A stretch of DNA of 64,000 bases, from the NCBI GenBank assembly GCA_022819745.1, contig JAJEGS010000039.1, positions 499,037 to 563,036 on the forward strand, in the 5' to 3' direction. Of this stretch, positions 8,845-17,740 are shown one piece after another. Source of the DNA: Candidatus Latescibacterota bacterium. Its GTDB lineage: Bacteria > Latescibacterota > UBA2968 > UBA8231. The notes below the pieces were generated by a model. It made no database searches. It worked only from the letters and a program-made list of their open reading frames with translations, and was not told the DNA's origin. Every line of letters begins with the position of its first letter. The stretch's first letter is position 1. Both the position numbers and the translations under genes were made by a program.

Positions 8845-9489
8845 TCAGTCGGCTTCTGCCGGTTCAATCACTTCAATGCCCGCCTCGCGCAGGGCTTGCG
8901 CCCGATAGCTATAGATATCCGCCGTGGCGAGTAGGACCCGCACCGGAGCCACCCCGGTGGCCTCGGTGTACAGACGGCGCTTGCGCTCCAGCCGCTCTTG
9001 GATAGTGGCTCCCACACTGGCGGCGATCTCGACGAGGATGTGCTGATCGGCATTGACGATGACCACGTCGAATTGTTCGCCCGCAATGACGCGCTCCTCG
9101 ACCGCGGCTCCAAAAGATTCCTCCAACAGGGATGCCATGGTCCGCCGGAACACACTTTCGTTGCGGATACCCCAGCGCGAACCCAGCCGATCGATGGCTT
9201 GCGAAACTTCATCAAAGCGTTGATCTACTTCATCAAAGCGTTGATTCATCTCAGTCTGCACTTGCTCAAAGCGTTGATTCATCTCAGTCCGCACTTGCTC
9301 AAGGCGTTGGTCCATCTCAGTCCGCAACTCCCGCAGTTCCTTCAGCACCATGGCCACCTCTTCGCGGCGGGCAAACGCGCCCAAGAACCCTTGGTAAATC
9401 AGCGGCTCGAGGTCTGGGCGGCGGTCCAACAGGTCGGGGAGTTGCCGGTTGAACAGGTCGATCAGTTCTTCATCACTAAAGGTTCTCAT
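8845..9489 (-). CDS. DUF3782-like coiled-coil/PD-(D/E)XK-type protein
   Basis: 214 residues. The N-terminal part (1-50, FSDEELIDLFNRQLPDLLDRR) is followed by a coiled coil (50-105) built of 11-residue units such as EMNQRFEQVQT, and a C-terminal alpha/beta domain with RWGIRNESVFR, FDVVIV and ILVEIAAS. This order matches DUF3782-type proteins, which are distant members of the PD-(D/E)XK nuclease fold. The expected ExK is EIA here, so catalytic activity is doubtful. It is a single gene with its own terminator. Cellular role unknown. Confidence 0.75.
   Translation of the reverse strand: MRTFSDEELIDLFNRQLPDLLDRRPDLEPLIYQGFLGAFARREEVAMVLKELRELRTEMDQRLEQVRTEMNQRFEQVQTEMNQRFDEVDQRFDEVSQAIDRLGSRWGIRNESVFRRTMASLLEESFGAAVEERVIAGEQFDVVIVNADQHILVEIAASVGATIQERLERKRRLYTEATGVAPVRVLLATADIYSYRAQALREAGIEVIEPAEAD
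9205..9330 (-). repeat. 33-bp tandem coding repeats (hendecads)
   Basis: Units beginning CAAAGCGTTGATTCATCTCA recur every 33 bases, with a 21-base variant at one end, inside the DUF3782-like gene. They encode 11-residue coiled-coil units and are not a CRISPR array. Confidence 0.8.
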
Positions 9490-9607
9490 CGCTCTTGCGC
9501 CTTTTTCTTTTAACCCAAATCAGTTCAGGGAGCGTCTGCAAACCCCTATATTTGAGAGTCGCAAGGTTGAAACACATTGTCAAGATGGAGGGAAGGTCTA
9601 GCACATC

Positions 9608-9973
9608 ATGGATCGCATTCTACTAGTAGGCTGCGGCGGCTTCATTGGAGCCGTGTTGCGCTACTTGGTCTCCTTGGGAACCCAGCGCCTGTTGGGCACC
9701 CCACTCTACGCCACCCTCACAGTCAACGTAGTCGGCTGTCTAGTCATTGGTTTTTTGGGCGGCTTGGCCGAAGAGCGTCAATACCTTAGCCCCCAGCTTC
9801 GTCTATTCCTCTTCGTCGGCATCCTCGGCGGCTTCACCACTTTTTCATCCGTGGCCTACGAAACCGCGCAAATACTCCGCGCAGGTCAGGTGCCAGCCGC
9901 CTTAGTCCACATTGGGCTGCAACTGCTGCTGGGCATTCCCGCCGTATTCGTCGGATATTGGGCGGCCCGCTAG
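9608..9973 (+). CDS. crcB: Fluoride efflux channel CrcB/Fluc
   Basis: 121 residues, the usual length, with four hydrophobic segments. Hallmarks visible: GGFIGAVLRY near the N-terminus, TLTVNVVGCLVIGFL, and GGFTTFSSVAYE. Fluc proteins work as dual-topology dimers that export fluoride through the inner membrane. I looked for a fluoride riboswitch upstream (9490-9607) and saw no convincing one. The stop is next to the convergent sugar-isomerase-like gene, with a 4-base overlap of the two 3' ends. Confidence 0.93.
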   Translation: MDRILLVGCGGFIGAVLRYLVSLGTQRLLGTPLYATLTVNVVGCLVIGFLGGLAEERQYLSPQLRLFLFVGILGGFTTFSSVAYETAQILRAGQVPAALVHIGLQLLLGIPAVFVGYWAAR

Positions 9974-10758
9974 CCGCCTAGCCCGCGCAAATACGCCAAG
10001 CTCGCGGGCGCAGCTTCGCGCAAGCTCGCCTGGCGATAGACCTTGACCGAGGCAAAACCCGTGTAGCCGATGGCGTCCAAGGCCGCGAGAACAGCCTTGA
10101 AGTCAAGATGACCGCTGCCCAGCACGCCGCCGTTGCTCTCACACAAGTGGACGTGCCGCAGCGCGTCGCCGCAGTCGAAAATGGGCTGGGTCAACGACTT
10201 TTCTTCAATGTTCATGTGGATCGTATCAACCATCGGCCTAAAAGCCGGCACGCTAATGCGCTCAATCAGGGCGCGCACCTCGCCGACGGAATTGTTAAAC
10301 CCCACTTGCAGATGATTGATCGGCTCGACGACCAGGTCCACGCCAGCGTCTTGCCCGGCCAAGCCCACTTCGCGCAGGCCATCCGCAATGCGCTCGTTGG
10401 CCACCTCGGCATCGGGTTCATCCGCGCGCAACCCCTGCAAAAGCCCGACCACGAGAATGGCGTTAAAACGCTGTGCAATCGGCAAGTAATCCCGCAGCCT
10501 AGCGACGGCACCTGCACGTCGGTCCGCATCGGCCACACTCAAGCACAGCCCCTCGGCATAAGCAGCCCCGGTCAACAGCGACGGCACCACCAAGCCGCAC
10601 CCCTCCACCGAGCGCTCAATCGCGTCCAATTGCCCCAGCACCGCAGGCGTCAGATTCAACTCGACGCCCTCGTACCCACAGTCCCGAATGAAGTCCAACC
10701 CAGCGGCGAAATCGCCCCCGAGATCCGCAAAGTCGATTACCATATAGCTGTATTGCAT
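9970..10758 (-). CDS. Sugar phosphate isomerase/epimerase-like TIM barrel
   Basis: 262 residues from the ATG at 10758, chosen because GGAGA lies 5 bases before it; the longer frame to 10875 would run under the divergent aldo/keto reductase start. It is a xylose-isomerase-like (AP endonuclease 2) barrel: YEGVELNL, VVEPINHLQVGFNN, MVDTIHMNIEE, HVHLCESNGG, GHLDF and ASVKV supply the Glu, Asp, His metal ligands and the final Lys. Likely isomerises or epimerises a keto-sugar or cyclitol derivative; it belongs to the catabolic cluster that follows. Confidence 0.85.
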   Translation of the reverse strand: MQYSYMVIDFADLGGDFAAGLDFIRDCGYEGVELNLTPAVLGQLDAIERSVEGCGLVVPSLLTGAAYAEGLCLSVADADRRAGAVARLRDYLPIAQRFNAILVVGLLQGLRADEPDAEVANERIADGLREVGLAGQDAGVDLVVEPINHLQVGFNNSVGEVRALIERISVPAFRPMVDTIHMNIEEKSLTQPIFDCGDALRHVHLCESNGGVLGSGHLDFKAVLAALDAIGYTGFASVKVYRQASLREAAPASLAYLRGLGG

Positions 10759-10847
10759 CGCTGTCTCCAAGTGAGTAGAAAAGTGGCGGCCAACCGCCGC
10801 CGTGTCTAAGTTACTCCATTCCATTTCGCCCCAACAGCGGAGCGCGC

Positions 10848-11750
10848 ATGCGATACCGACGATTCGGCAAAACAAACTGGCAAGTCAGCGAAATCGCCAT
10901 GGGCGGGTCTTGGTTCTACGGACGCCCGGAATACGGCCTCCTGCCGGTGGCGCACGGAGTCGCCATGGTCGAGCGCGCCCTCGAATTGGGCATCAATTAC
11001 TTCGACACCGCCCCGCTCTACGGCCAAGGCCGCAGCGAAAAGGTCCTCGGCCACGCCCTCAAAGGCGTTGACGCGCCCTATTATCTGGCGACCAAGGTCG
11101 GCTATTATCCCGCGCCCTTCGACTACACCCGCGATACCGTATGGCGGGGATTTGAGGCCAGCCTCCTGCGCTTGCAGCGCGACTCAGTCGATCTGTTGCA
11201 ACTCCACGAGGCCGAACAGGCGGGTTGGGAGGGCATCTTCGGCCGAGGACGCGCCCTAGAGGCCATGCTCGAAATCCGCGAGCAGGGACTCGCACAACAC
11301 ATCGGCCTCACCGGCTCGGACCTAGAACTGATGCGCGATGTCCTCGCCGAGTGCGACGATTTCGTCTCGGTGATCACCTTTCTCAAATACGACCTGCTGG
11401 TGCAGACGGCCAAGGGAATCCTCCTGCCCACCGCGGCTGCCCGCGACGTCGCCATCATCCTCGCCTCGCCGCTGCATGCCGGCCTACTCGGCTCCAAACG
11501 CGACGCCTGGAAGGGAGCCGGCCGCTTTGCCGAGCTGTATCCCAAACTCGAAAAAGTCGAAGCGCTGCTCGCCGACGAACCCGGCGACATGCCCGACCAC
11601 GGCCTGCGCTACTTGCTGTCAGACCCCCAAGTCTCCGTGCTGCTCACCGGCGCGGCAACGCTAGACGAACTCGAAGTCTCCACGGCCGTTTCCGACGGCC
11701 GCTATCTATCACCCGAACTCATCGCCCGCATCGAAGCACTCACCCCTTGA
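10848..11750 (+). CDS. Aldo/keto reductase
   Basis: 300 residues. The full catalytic tetrad is present: D53 (NYFDTAPLYG), Y58, K83 (TKVGYY) and H120 (LLQLHE). The fold starts RRFGKTNWQVSEIAMGG. NADPH-dependent reduction of a carbonyl or oxidation of a sugar alcohol is expected, similar to L-fucose/galactose dehydrogenase-type members. The next gene follows after 13 bases, so they are co-transcribed. Confidence 0.9.
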   Translation: MRYRRFGKTNWQVSEIAMGGSWFYGRPEYGLLPVAHGVAMVERALELGINYFDTAPLYGQGRSEKVLGHALKGVDAPYYLATKVGYYPAPFDYTRDTVWRGFEASLLRLQRDSVDLLQLHEAEQAGWEGIFGRGRALEAMLEIREQGLAQHIGLTGSDLELMRDVLAECDDFVSVITFLKYDLLVQTAKGILLPTAAARDVAIILASPLHAGLLGSKRDAWKGAGRFAELYPKLEKVEALLADEPGDMPDHGLRYLLSDPQVSVLLTGAATLDELEVSTAVSDGRYLSPELIARIEALTP

Positions 11751-11763
11751 GAAGGAATAGCAC

Positions 11764-12783
11764 ATGAAACCTGTCCGCGTCGGCTGCATCGGCCTCGGCT
11801 GGATCACCCAAAGGGCGCACCTCCCAGCGTTAGCTGCCCTCGCCGAGGAAGGCCAAGTCGTCTTCCAAGCATTCTGCGACAAAAGCGACGAAACCCTTCA
11901 GGAACAAGCAGCCGTCTATAAGCCTCATTCGACCTATACGGACCACCACCAGATGTTTGCAGAGCAGGAACTCGACGCCGTGTACCTGTCCATTCCGCCG
12001 ACTGCACACACCGACGAAGTGCTCATCGCCGCGGACCAAGGCGTCGCCCTGTTCGTCGAAAAGCCGCAGACCCTCGACCTAGCGCAAGTCGTCGAATTCA
12101 ACGCCGCAATCGAAAAAGCCGGCATCGTATCCCAAGTCGGCTTCGTCTCTCGCTACGAGCCTTCTTCTGCGCCGACCTTGGAGCTATTGCAGCAGCGCAC
12201 GCCGCGCCACGCCCAAATCCAAAACTTCTATAGCGGCCAGCCCATCCGCTACTGGACCAGCCGCTACGAACTCTGCGGCGGCTCCTTCGTCGAAAATACC
12301 ATCCACAGCGTCGATCTGTTGCGCTACTTGCTCGGCGACATTGAAGCAGTCTCGGCCTTCTACGTCGAATCCCTGCCCGACGAACGCATCGAGCCGATGA
12401 ACCTGCCCCACGTGTACAACGTCAACTACCGCTTTGAGGGACGTATAACCGCCAACGCCAGCGTCTCGCGGGTAATGAGCAATGTCAATTACTCCAAGCG
12501 CGAAATCCTCGTCATCAGCGACGACTCGATCATCGAGTGGAATCCACAAAAAGTGACGGAAAATGGCGAGGTAGTGTGGGAAGCGAAAGAAGAGCCGCAA
12601 TCTCGCGGTGCTTTCTTCTCCCAGGCTCGCGCCTTTATCGCCGCCGTCCAAGCCGGCGACCCTTCCATGCCGCGCAGCCCCTACGTCCCTTCCCTCAACA
12701 GCCTCGCCGCCGTTTTAGGAGCCAATGCCTCGGCCGAAAGCGGCGGCGAATTGGTCCTCCTCAGCGACCTCGCCCAAGGTTAG
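11764..12783 (+). CDS. Gfo/Idh/MocA family oxidoreductase
   Basis: 339 residues, AAGGAA upstream of ATG. Rossmann motif GCIGLG at 7-12 and the signature EKP at 99-101 (FVEKPQTL). The C-terminal half has HSVDLLRYLLGD, placing the usual catalytic His. NAD(P)-dependent sugar or inositol dehydrogenase is the typical activity. It lies between the aldo/keto reductase and the glycosidase-like gene with very short gaps. Confidence 0.9.
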   Translation: MKPVRVGCIGLGWITQRAHLPALAALAEEGQVVFQAFCDKSDETLQEQAAVYKPHSTYTDHHQMFAEQELDAVYLSIPPTAHTDEVLIAADQGVALFVEKPQTLDLAQVVEFNAAIEKAGIVSQVGFVSRYEPSSAPTLELLQQRTPRHAQIQNFYSGQPIRYWTSRYELCGGSFVENTIHSVDLLRYLLGDIEAVSAFYVESLPDERIEPMNLPHVYNVNYRFEGRITANASVSRVMSNVNYSKREILVISDDSIIEWNPQKVTENGEVVWEAKEEPQSRGAFFSQARAFIAAVQAGDPSMPRSPYVPSLNSLAAVLGANASAESGGELVLLSDLAQG

Positions 12784-12789
12784 ATCACC

Positions 12790-14283
12790 ATGCAACCCCA
12801 ACTCACGCCCTTTCTCGACTGGTACGGCATCTGGCCCTCCCACCGCAAGCTCGAAGACGACGGCACCGTCTGGTCCCAAGACCCGCCCCAAGGCATTGAA
12901 CTCGCGCCCGAACTGGCGCGCAAATCCGAGGTCTTCTTCCACAAGGAGCGCCCTTGGGAACAAGGAGCCAATCTCCACACCAACGCCATGCTGCACGACG
13001 GAGGGCGCTACCGCCTCTGGTATGGCGTGCAACGCTTGGACGACATCACGCGCTCGTACGTCTGCTACGCCGAAAGCGACGACGGCTTTACCTGGCAGCG
13101 GCCAGAGTTGGGCTTGTGCGAGTACGAAGGCTCTACCCGCAACAACATCATCTGCGCGGGCCGCGACCATCCCCTCGGCTGGGTATTCATCGACCCCAGT
13201 GCTCCGGCGGCCGAGCGCTACAAAGCCGTCGGCCCAGGGGCGAACTACTTCCGCGACGGCCAGCCAGACCCAGAAATGGACTCCACGCGCTTCAAGGCCC
13301 TGCTCGCAGCCCGCGACTTGGGCGATGTATCGGCCGGGGAAAAGGCCCAAGGGATTGAAATCCGGCAGCAGCTCCACGGCGCGACCTCCCCCGACGGCAT
13401 CCACTGGCACAACCTCAGCACACCTGTCTTCGACGCCGGTGCAACCCAGCTAGACACCCACAACCTCTGCGTGTACGATCCCCACCAAGATCAATACGTG
13501 GCGTACCTGCGCGGCCATATCGACCGCCGGCGCTTGGTGCGCCGCGCCTCGGGCACACAGTTCACATCCCTGGCCGACCCGCACCCCTGCCTCCTGCCCG
13601 ACCCCCTAGACGCGCTCGACGACGACATCTACAACCCTTGCTACACGCCGTATCCCGGCACGCAGCCGCGCTACCTGATGTTCCCGTCGATATACCATCG
13701 AATCGCCTCTACGGTCGATGTCCAACTCGCGGTCAGCCGCGATAACCACCAATGGATCCGGCCCTTTCGCCAGCCCATCATCGACCGCACCTATGAAGGG
13801 GGAACGTACGGCCAGCTCTACGCCAGCCCGAATCTCATCGCTGCCAACGGCACTTGGCGGCTACCTTTTAGAGGCTACCAACGCCGCCACGACTTTCTCC
13901 GCCGTGGCGCTACGTACCCCGAGGATGGGGAATTTCGCTGGGCCTGTTGGGAGCCGGACCGGCTCGCGGGAATAGAGGCCAAAGACGAGGGGAGGGTCAC
14001 GCTCATCGAGCGGCCCTGCTGTGGCCGCGAGTTACTGCTCAACTTTCGCACGGCTCCAGACGGCTGGATCAAAGCCGAAATCGTCCAGACCATTCACACG
14101 CCACCCCAGCCCGTAGAAGCTCACCCCGGCTTTTCGCTCGCCGAGGCCGCACCCCTCACGGGAGATTCCATCGCCGAGGCTGTGCGCTGGCAGGGCCAAA
14201 CCGACTTATCGGCCCTCTCAGGCGAAAACGTCGGTCTCCGCTTTCACCTGTACAAAGCCAAGCTGTTTTCAGTATCTATTTGA
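12790..14283 (+). CDS. Five-bladed propeller glycosidase-like protein (GH43/GH32-type)
   Basis: 497 residues, cytoplasmic by lack of a signal peptide. Repeating blades are seen in YRLWYGVQ, RSYVCYAESDDGFTW, GATSPDGIHWHNLS, AVSRDNHQWIRPF and YGQLYASPNL, as in GH43/GH32-like proteins; the C-terminal beta-sandwich ends GLRFHLYKAKLFSVSI. Probably hydrolyses a glycoside for the dehydrogenase cluster; substrate unknown. The last codons lie in a 35-bp sequence that is repeated imperfectly at 15980, on the other side of the AAA-ATPase gene, so the natural 3' end may have been altered by that insertion. Confidence 0.75.
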   Translation: MQPQLTPFLDWYGIWPSHRKLEDDGTVWSQDPPQGIELAPELARKSEVFFHKERPWEQGANLHTNAMLHDGGRYRLWYGVQRLDDITRSYVCYAESDDGFTWQRPELGLCEYEGSTRNNIICAGRDHPLGWVFIDPSAPAAERYKAVGPGANYFRDGQPDPEMDSTRFKALLAARDLGDVSAGEKAQGIEIRQQLHGATSPDGIHWHNLSTPVFDAGATQLDTHNLCVYDPHQDQYVAYLRGHIDRRRLVRRASGTQFTSLADPHPCLLPDPLDALDDDIYNPCYTPYPGTQPRYLMFPSIYHRIASTVDVQLAVSRDNHQWIRPFRQPIIDRTYEGGTYGQLYASPNLIAANGTWRLPFRGYQRRHDFLRRGATYPEDGEFRWACWEPDRLAGIEAKDEGRVTLIERPCCGRELLLNFRTAPDGWIKAEIVQTIHTPPQPVEAHPGFSLAEAAPLTGDSIAEAVRWQGQTDLSALSGENVGLRFHLYKAKLFSVSI

Positions 14284-14305
14284 GGTGACCGGCGAACACC
14301 TCGGC
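14271..14305. repeat. Left imperfect direct repeat flanking the AAA-ATPase gene
   Basis: 35 bases identical at 31 positions to 15980-16014. It starts AGTATCTATTTGAG, contains the stop codon of the propeller gene and ends GCGAACACCTCGGC. Confidence 0.75.
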
Positions 14306-14348
14306 ATCGCCCTATCCATACGCTGTAAAGCACGGCATCTGCAAGGAG

Positions 14349-14405
14349 ATGAACGTGAAAAACATCACCGTCTCCTGCTATCCCGGCCCCATCCAAGCGG
14401 CCTGA
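14349..14405 (+). pseudogene. Antitoxin-like 5' fragment
   Basis: AAGGAG is followed by a short frame, MNVKNITVSCYPGPIQAA, then a stop. The opening (V/M)KNITVS is typical of VapB/CopG-like antitoxins, which would continue for another 60-70 residues; here it degenerates after seven residues. Probably a remnant carried with or truncated by the neighbouring AAA-ATPase gene. Confidence 0.4.
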
Positions 14406-14430
14406 TAGACCGGCCCAAGGAGAAATGGCC

Positions 14431-15978
14431 ATGAGCAAACGCTTACTCCCCATCGGCATTCAGACCTTCCGCGAGATTTGCGAGCGCGAGTGCTACTACG
14501 TTGACAAGACCGCCTACATTCGTCGGCTGCTCAACGAGGGCAAGCACTACTTCCTGTCGCGTCCCCGACGCTTCGGCAAGAGCCTGTTCTTGGACACACT
14601 CAAGGAGCTGTTCGAGGGCAACGAGCCGCTGTTTGAAAGACTGGCCATCCACGACCACTGGGACTGGTCGGTGCGTTATCCAGTGCTGCGGCTCAGCTTC
14701 GGCAGGGGCAACTTCAAGGAGCCCGGCTACGTCGAGGCTATGCTCATGGAGCAACTCGCCGCCGCCGAACGTCGGTCAGAGGTCGCCTCCGAGTTCGCCA
14801 CGGCCCCTGGACGTTTTGCCGCTCTGCTGGAGGCTCTGCACAACCAAGCCGGGCAGCCGGTGGCGGTGCTGATCGACGAATACGACAAGCCGATTTTGGA
14901 TGCCTTGGAAGTGCCGGAGGTCGCCCGCGCCAACCGCGACTTTTTGCGCGGCCTCTACGCGGTCATCAAGGACAGCGACGCGCATGTGCGCTTCACGTTC
15001 ATCACCGGGGTGAGCAAATTCTCCAAGGTCAGCCTGTTTTCTGGCCTCAACAATCTAAAGGACATCACCTTGGACCCGCGCTATTCGGCCCTCTGCGGAT
15101 ACACTGAGGCGGACTTGGATACCGTGTTCGCGCCGGAACTGCCGGGCTTGGATCGGGATCAGATCCGCGACTGGTACAACGGCTACCGTTGGCTCGGCGA
15201 CGAGAGGGTGTACAACCCATTCGACATCCTCCTACTGTTCGACAGCCGCGAGTTCAAAGCCTATTGGTTTGAGACCGGGACGCCGACGTTCCTAGTCGAA
15301 ACGCTGGGCAAACGCCACGTCAGTTCGTTGGAGTTAGGCGAGATGGTCGGCAGCGACGAGTTGCTATCGACCTTTGACGTCGATCATATCGCCACCGAGG
15401 CGCTGCTGTTCCAGACCGGCTACCTGACGATAACCGACGCCGAGGAACTGGGCGGCAAGCGGCTCTATCAGTTGGGCTATCCCAACCGGGAGGTGCGACA
15501 AAGCCTCAACGAGAGCTTGCTGGGCCACTTGGTGCAGGACTCGACGCGGCAGATGGCCAACAGTATCCGGCTCTACCGGCTGTTGGAAGCCAACGACTTC
15601 GCTGGTTTGAAGACGCTGTTCCACGCCTTCTTCGCCAGCATTCCCTATGAGTGGTACACTAACAACGACATCGCCGGCTACGAGGGCTATTACGCCAGCG
15701 TGTTCTACTCCTATTTCGCCGCACTGGGATTGGACATCACCGTGGAGGACAGCAGCAGCCACGGCCGCTTGGACATGGCGGTTTTGTTCAACGGCCATGT
15801 CTATCTGTTTGAGTTTAAGGTGGTCGAGTTGGCGTCCGCGGGTGCGGCGATGGCGCAGTTGCAGGAGCGGCGCTACGCGGATAAGTACCGCGCCTTAGGG
15901 CAGCCGATTCACCTGATCGCCGTGGAGTTCAGCAAGGATGAGCGCAATGTCGCGGCGTTTGACGTGGAGCAGGCGTGA
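14431..15978 (+). CDS. AAA-ATPase-like/PD-(D/E)XK nuclease protein
   Basis: 515 residues from ATG 14431, which has AAGGAG 7 or 8 bases upstream; ATG 14425 is too close to it. N-terminal AAA-ATPase-like domain (1-290): LPIGIQTFREICE, YYVDKTAYI, and the P-loop variant RPRRFGKS at 44-51, then VLIDEYDKPI as Walker B. The C-terminal domain has SHGRLDMAVLF and YLFEFKV, the D...ExK of a PD-(D/E)XK nuclease. These proteins are very common and highly paralogous in anaerobic and FCB bacteria; role unproven, suspected mobile or conflict-related. The gene sits between direct repeats and interrupts a metabolic cluster. Confidence 0.9.
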   Translation: MSKRLLPIGIQTFREICERECYYVDKTAYIRRLLNEGKHYFLSRPRRFGKSLFLDTLKELFEGNEPLFERLAIHDHWDWSVRYPVLRLSFGRGNFKEPGYVEAMLMEQLAAAERRSEVASEFATAPGRFAALLEALHNQAGQPVAVLIDEYDKPILDALEVPEVARANRDFLRGLYAVIKDSDAHVRFTFITGVSKFSKVSLFSGLNNLKDITLDPRYSALCGYTEADLDTVFAPELPGLDRDQIRDWYNGYRWLGDERVYNPFDILLLFDSREFKAYWFETGTPTFLVETLGKRHVSSLELGEMVGSDELLSTFDVDHIATEALLFQTGYLTITDAEELGGKRLYQLGYPNREVRQSLNESLLGHLVQDSTRQMANSIRLYRLLEANDFAGLKTLFHAFFASIPYEWYTNNDIAGYEGYYASVFYSYFAALGLDITVEDSSSHGRLDMAVLFNGHVYLFEFKVVELASAGAAMAQLQERRYADKYRALGQPIHLIAVEFSKDERNVAAFDVEQA

Positions 15979-15979
15979 G

Positions 15980-16014
15980 AGTATCTATTTGAGACGGCCC
16001 GCGAACACCTCGGC
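15980..16014. repeat. Right imperfect direct repeat flanking the AAA-ATPase gene
   Basis: Partner of 14271-14305, 31 of 35 identical. It covers the stop codon and the last ten codons of the DUF6817-like gene on the minus strand. Confidence 0.75.
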
Positions 16015-16524
16015 GAACCGCTCCTCGGCGATGCCGCCCAAGCGCTGCGCCATGCGCTCGAAGGCGTCGCGGCGGTAATCCCATTGGCCCCACCGCGCCA
16101 CCTGCTCCAGCCAATCGCACAGGTGAATCGTCACTAGATCGTTGAAGTCCTGCTCATTCAGCTCAATGGAATCGCCAGTCAGGCGGTCTTGGAGCACGTA
16201 GGGAGCACCGTGCTGCTCCACTGCGGCGTCAAACGTGTCGCGCACCATAACGCAATTGACGTACGCCAAGTATTCGGCCCGCTCGCCGATAAGCGCCTGC
16301 ACTTCAGCGCGGCGCTCGACGGGCAGGGTAAAATCTTGGAAAATCTCGGTGCCGTATATGGAGTGAAAGAGCGCGGCGTGGCACATCACATCGTCGCCGC
16401 CCCACTTCTTCATATCGCCGTGCACGCCGATGCAGTGAGCCAAGTACGTCTTATTGGTGTGCCCAACATCGGCAGCGCCAATCTCCCTGAAAAATGCAGT
16501 CATTTCTTTAAAACTGGCAGTCAT
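15985..16524 (-). CDS. DUF6817-like, HD-domain-like protein
   Basis: 179 residues. The pattern IGAADVGHTNKTYLAHCIGV, KKWGGDDVMCHAALFHSIYG, then HxCDW (IHLCDWLEQ) resembles DUF6817 proteins, a group with HD-phosphohydrolase-like helices; the AALFHSIYG His and NKTYLAH His are the likely metal ligands. Possibly a nucleotide or phosphate-ester hydrolase; no biochemical role is known to me. The next gene upstream (MFS) ends 9 bases before it, so they form a two-gene unit. Confidence 0.7.
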   Translation of the reverse strand: MTASFKEMTAFFREIGAADVGHTNKTYLAHCIGVHGDMKKWGGDDVMCHAALFHSIYGTEIFQDFTLPVERRAEVQALIGERAEYLAYVNCVMVRDTFDAAVEQHGAPYVLQDRLTGDSIELNEQDFNDLVTIHLCDWLEQVARWGQWDYRRDAFERMAQRLGGIAEERFAEVFAGRLK

Positions 16525-16533
16525 AGCGTCGTC

Positions 16534-17730
16534 CTATGCGTTTGAGGATTGGATCGGCCGGTCGGCAATCGGCAGGTGGAGCAGCGCAGCTACCACGCCG
16601 AGGGCAATCGCCAACCACCAGACGGGATTGTACGACCCAGTCGAATCGTAGAGCAGGCCAGCCAGCCAGACTCCCAAGAAACTGCCGGCCTGATGACTGA
16701 AAAAGACAATCCCGTACAGCGTTGACAAATAGCGCGCCCCGAATATCTGCGCCACGGTCCCACTAGTCAACGGCACAGTCGCCAGCCACAAGAAGCCGAT
16801 CAGGCCGCCGAAGAGCAAGGCGGAAAAGCTGGTCAGGGGGACGAAGAGAAACAAGCCGATGACCACGGCGCGGCTGAAGTAGAGCGCGCTCAACAAATAT
16901 TTCTTGCGGTAGCGGTCGCCCAGCCAGCCGAACAACGACGAGCCAAAGATGTTGCACAGGCCAATCAGCGACAAGGCCGTGGCCCCAATCATGCGCGACA
17001 GGCCACCGTCGGTGAGGAACGAAGGCAAGTGCGTGGCAATAAAGGCAACGTGGAAGCCGCAGACGAAGAACCCCGCGTTGAGCAGCCAATAGCCCGAATG
17101 GCCCCGCGCCCTGACCAGCGCTTGCAGCAGCGTGCCCTCGCCGTGCGGCCGGGCCGCGTGCGCGCTAGGACGCTGCGGAAAGCCAAAGGCCAACAGCACA
17201 ACCCAGCCGATTAGGGCCGCGCTGACCGCAAAGGACGCCTGCCAACCCGCGTGGACAATCACCCACTGTATCCCAGGCACTAAGGCAAAAGTCCCAAACG
17301 AACCGGCCGCGGTGACGATGCCAAACGCCGTGCTGCGATTTGCCGGATGGACGACGCGGGCGACGGCCCCCAGCACGACCACATACGTCGTGCTGCCGAG
17401 CCCCAAGCCGATGATGAGTCCCAACGTCAGATGCAAACCGAGCGGGCCGCTACTAGCCGGCACCAGCAGACACCCGGCCGCGTAGAGCAGCGCACCCCCC
17501 AGCACGACCCACCGCGCCCCGTAGCGATCGGCGATCATCCCGAACAAGGGTAGGCCGAAGACCACGTTTTGCAGCGCTATGGCTAAGCTGAACACTTCGC
17601 GCCCCAAATCCAAGCTGTCGCTAATCGGCTGTAGAAAGAGGCCAAACGACTGGCGGATCCCCATGCTGGCGAGGACCGTCAACGCACTGAAAAGCACGAT
17701 GATCGTCGTCTGGCGATTCGCAGCGGCCAT
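16534..17730 (-). CDS. Major facilitator superfamily transporter
   Basis: 398 residues with about 12 hydrophobic segments. IADRYGARWVVLGG after TM2 and GWLGDRYRKKYLL after TM8 are the two MFS loop signatures (DRxGxR and its repeat). SFGLFLQPISDSL after TM1 is like monocarboxylate/OFA-type carriers. Likely imports an organic acid or sugar acid. Starts divergently from the lactonase gene; co-transcribed with the DUF6817-like gene. Confidence 0.9.
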   Translation of the reverse strand: MAAANRQTTIIVLFSALTVLASMGIRQSFGLFLQPISDSLDLGREVFSLAIALQNVVFGLPLFGMIADRYGARWVVLGGALLYAAGCLLVPASSGPLGLHLTLGLIIGLGLGSTTYVVVLGAVARVVHPANRSTAFGIVTAAGSFGTFALVPGIQWVIVHAGWQASFAVSAALIGWVVLLAFGFPQRPSAHAARPHGEGTLLQALVRARGHSGYWLLNAGFFVCGFHVAFIATHLPSFLTDGGLSRMIGATALSLIGLCNIFGSSLFGWLGDRYRKKYLLSALYFSRAVVIGLFLFVPLTSFSALLFGGLIGFLWLATVPLTSGTVAQIFGARYLSTLYGIVFFSHQAGSFLGVWLAGLLYDSTGSYNPVWWLAIALGVVAALLHLPIADRPIQSSNA

Positions 17731-17740
17731 GAAAAGTAGT

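Noticed and set aside
9205..9330. CRISPR-like array
   Set aside because: Units are directly adjacent, in frame and translated as coiled coil; no spacers.
9490..9607. Possible fluoride riboswitch before crcB
   Set aside because: No conserved GGNGAUGG-type core and no pseudoknot partners could be found.
12715..13410. Long open frames on both strands within the propeller gene
   Set aside because: They shadow a gene with clear blade motifs.
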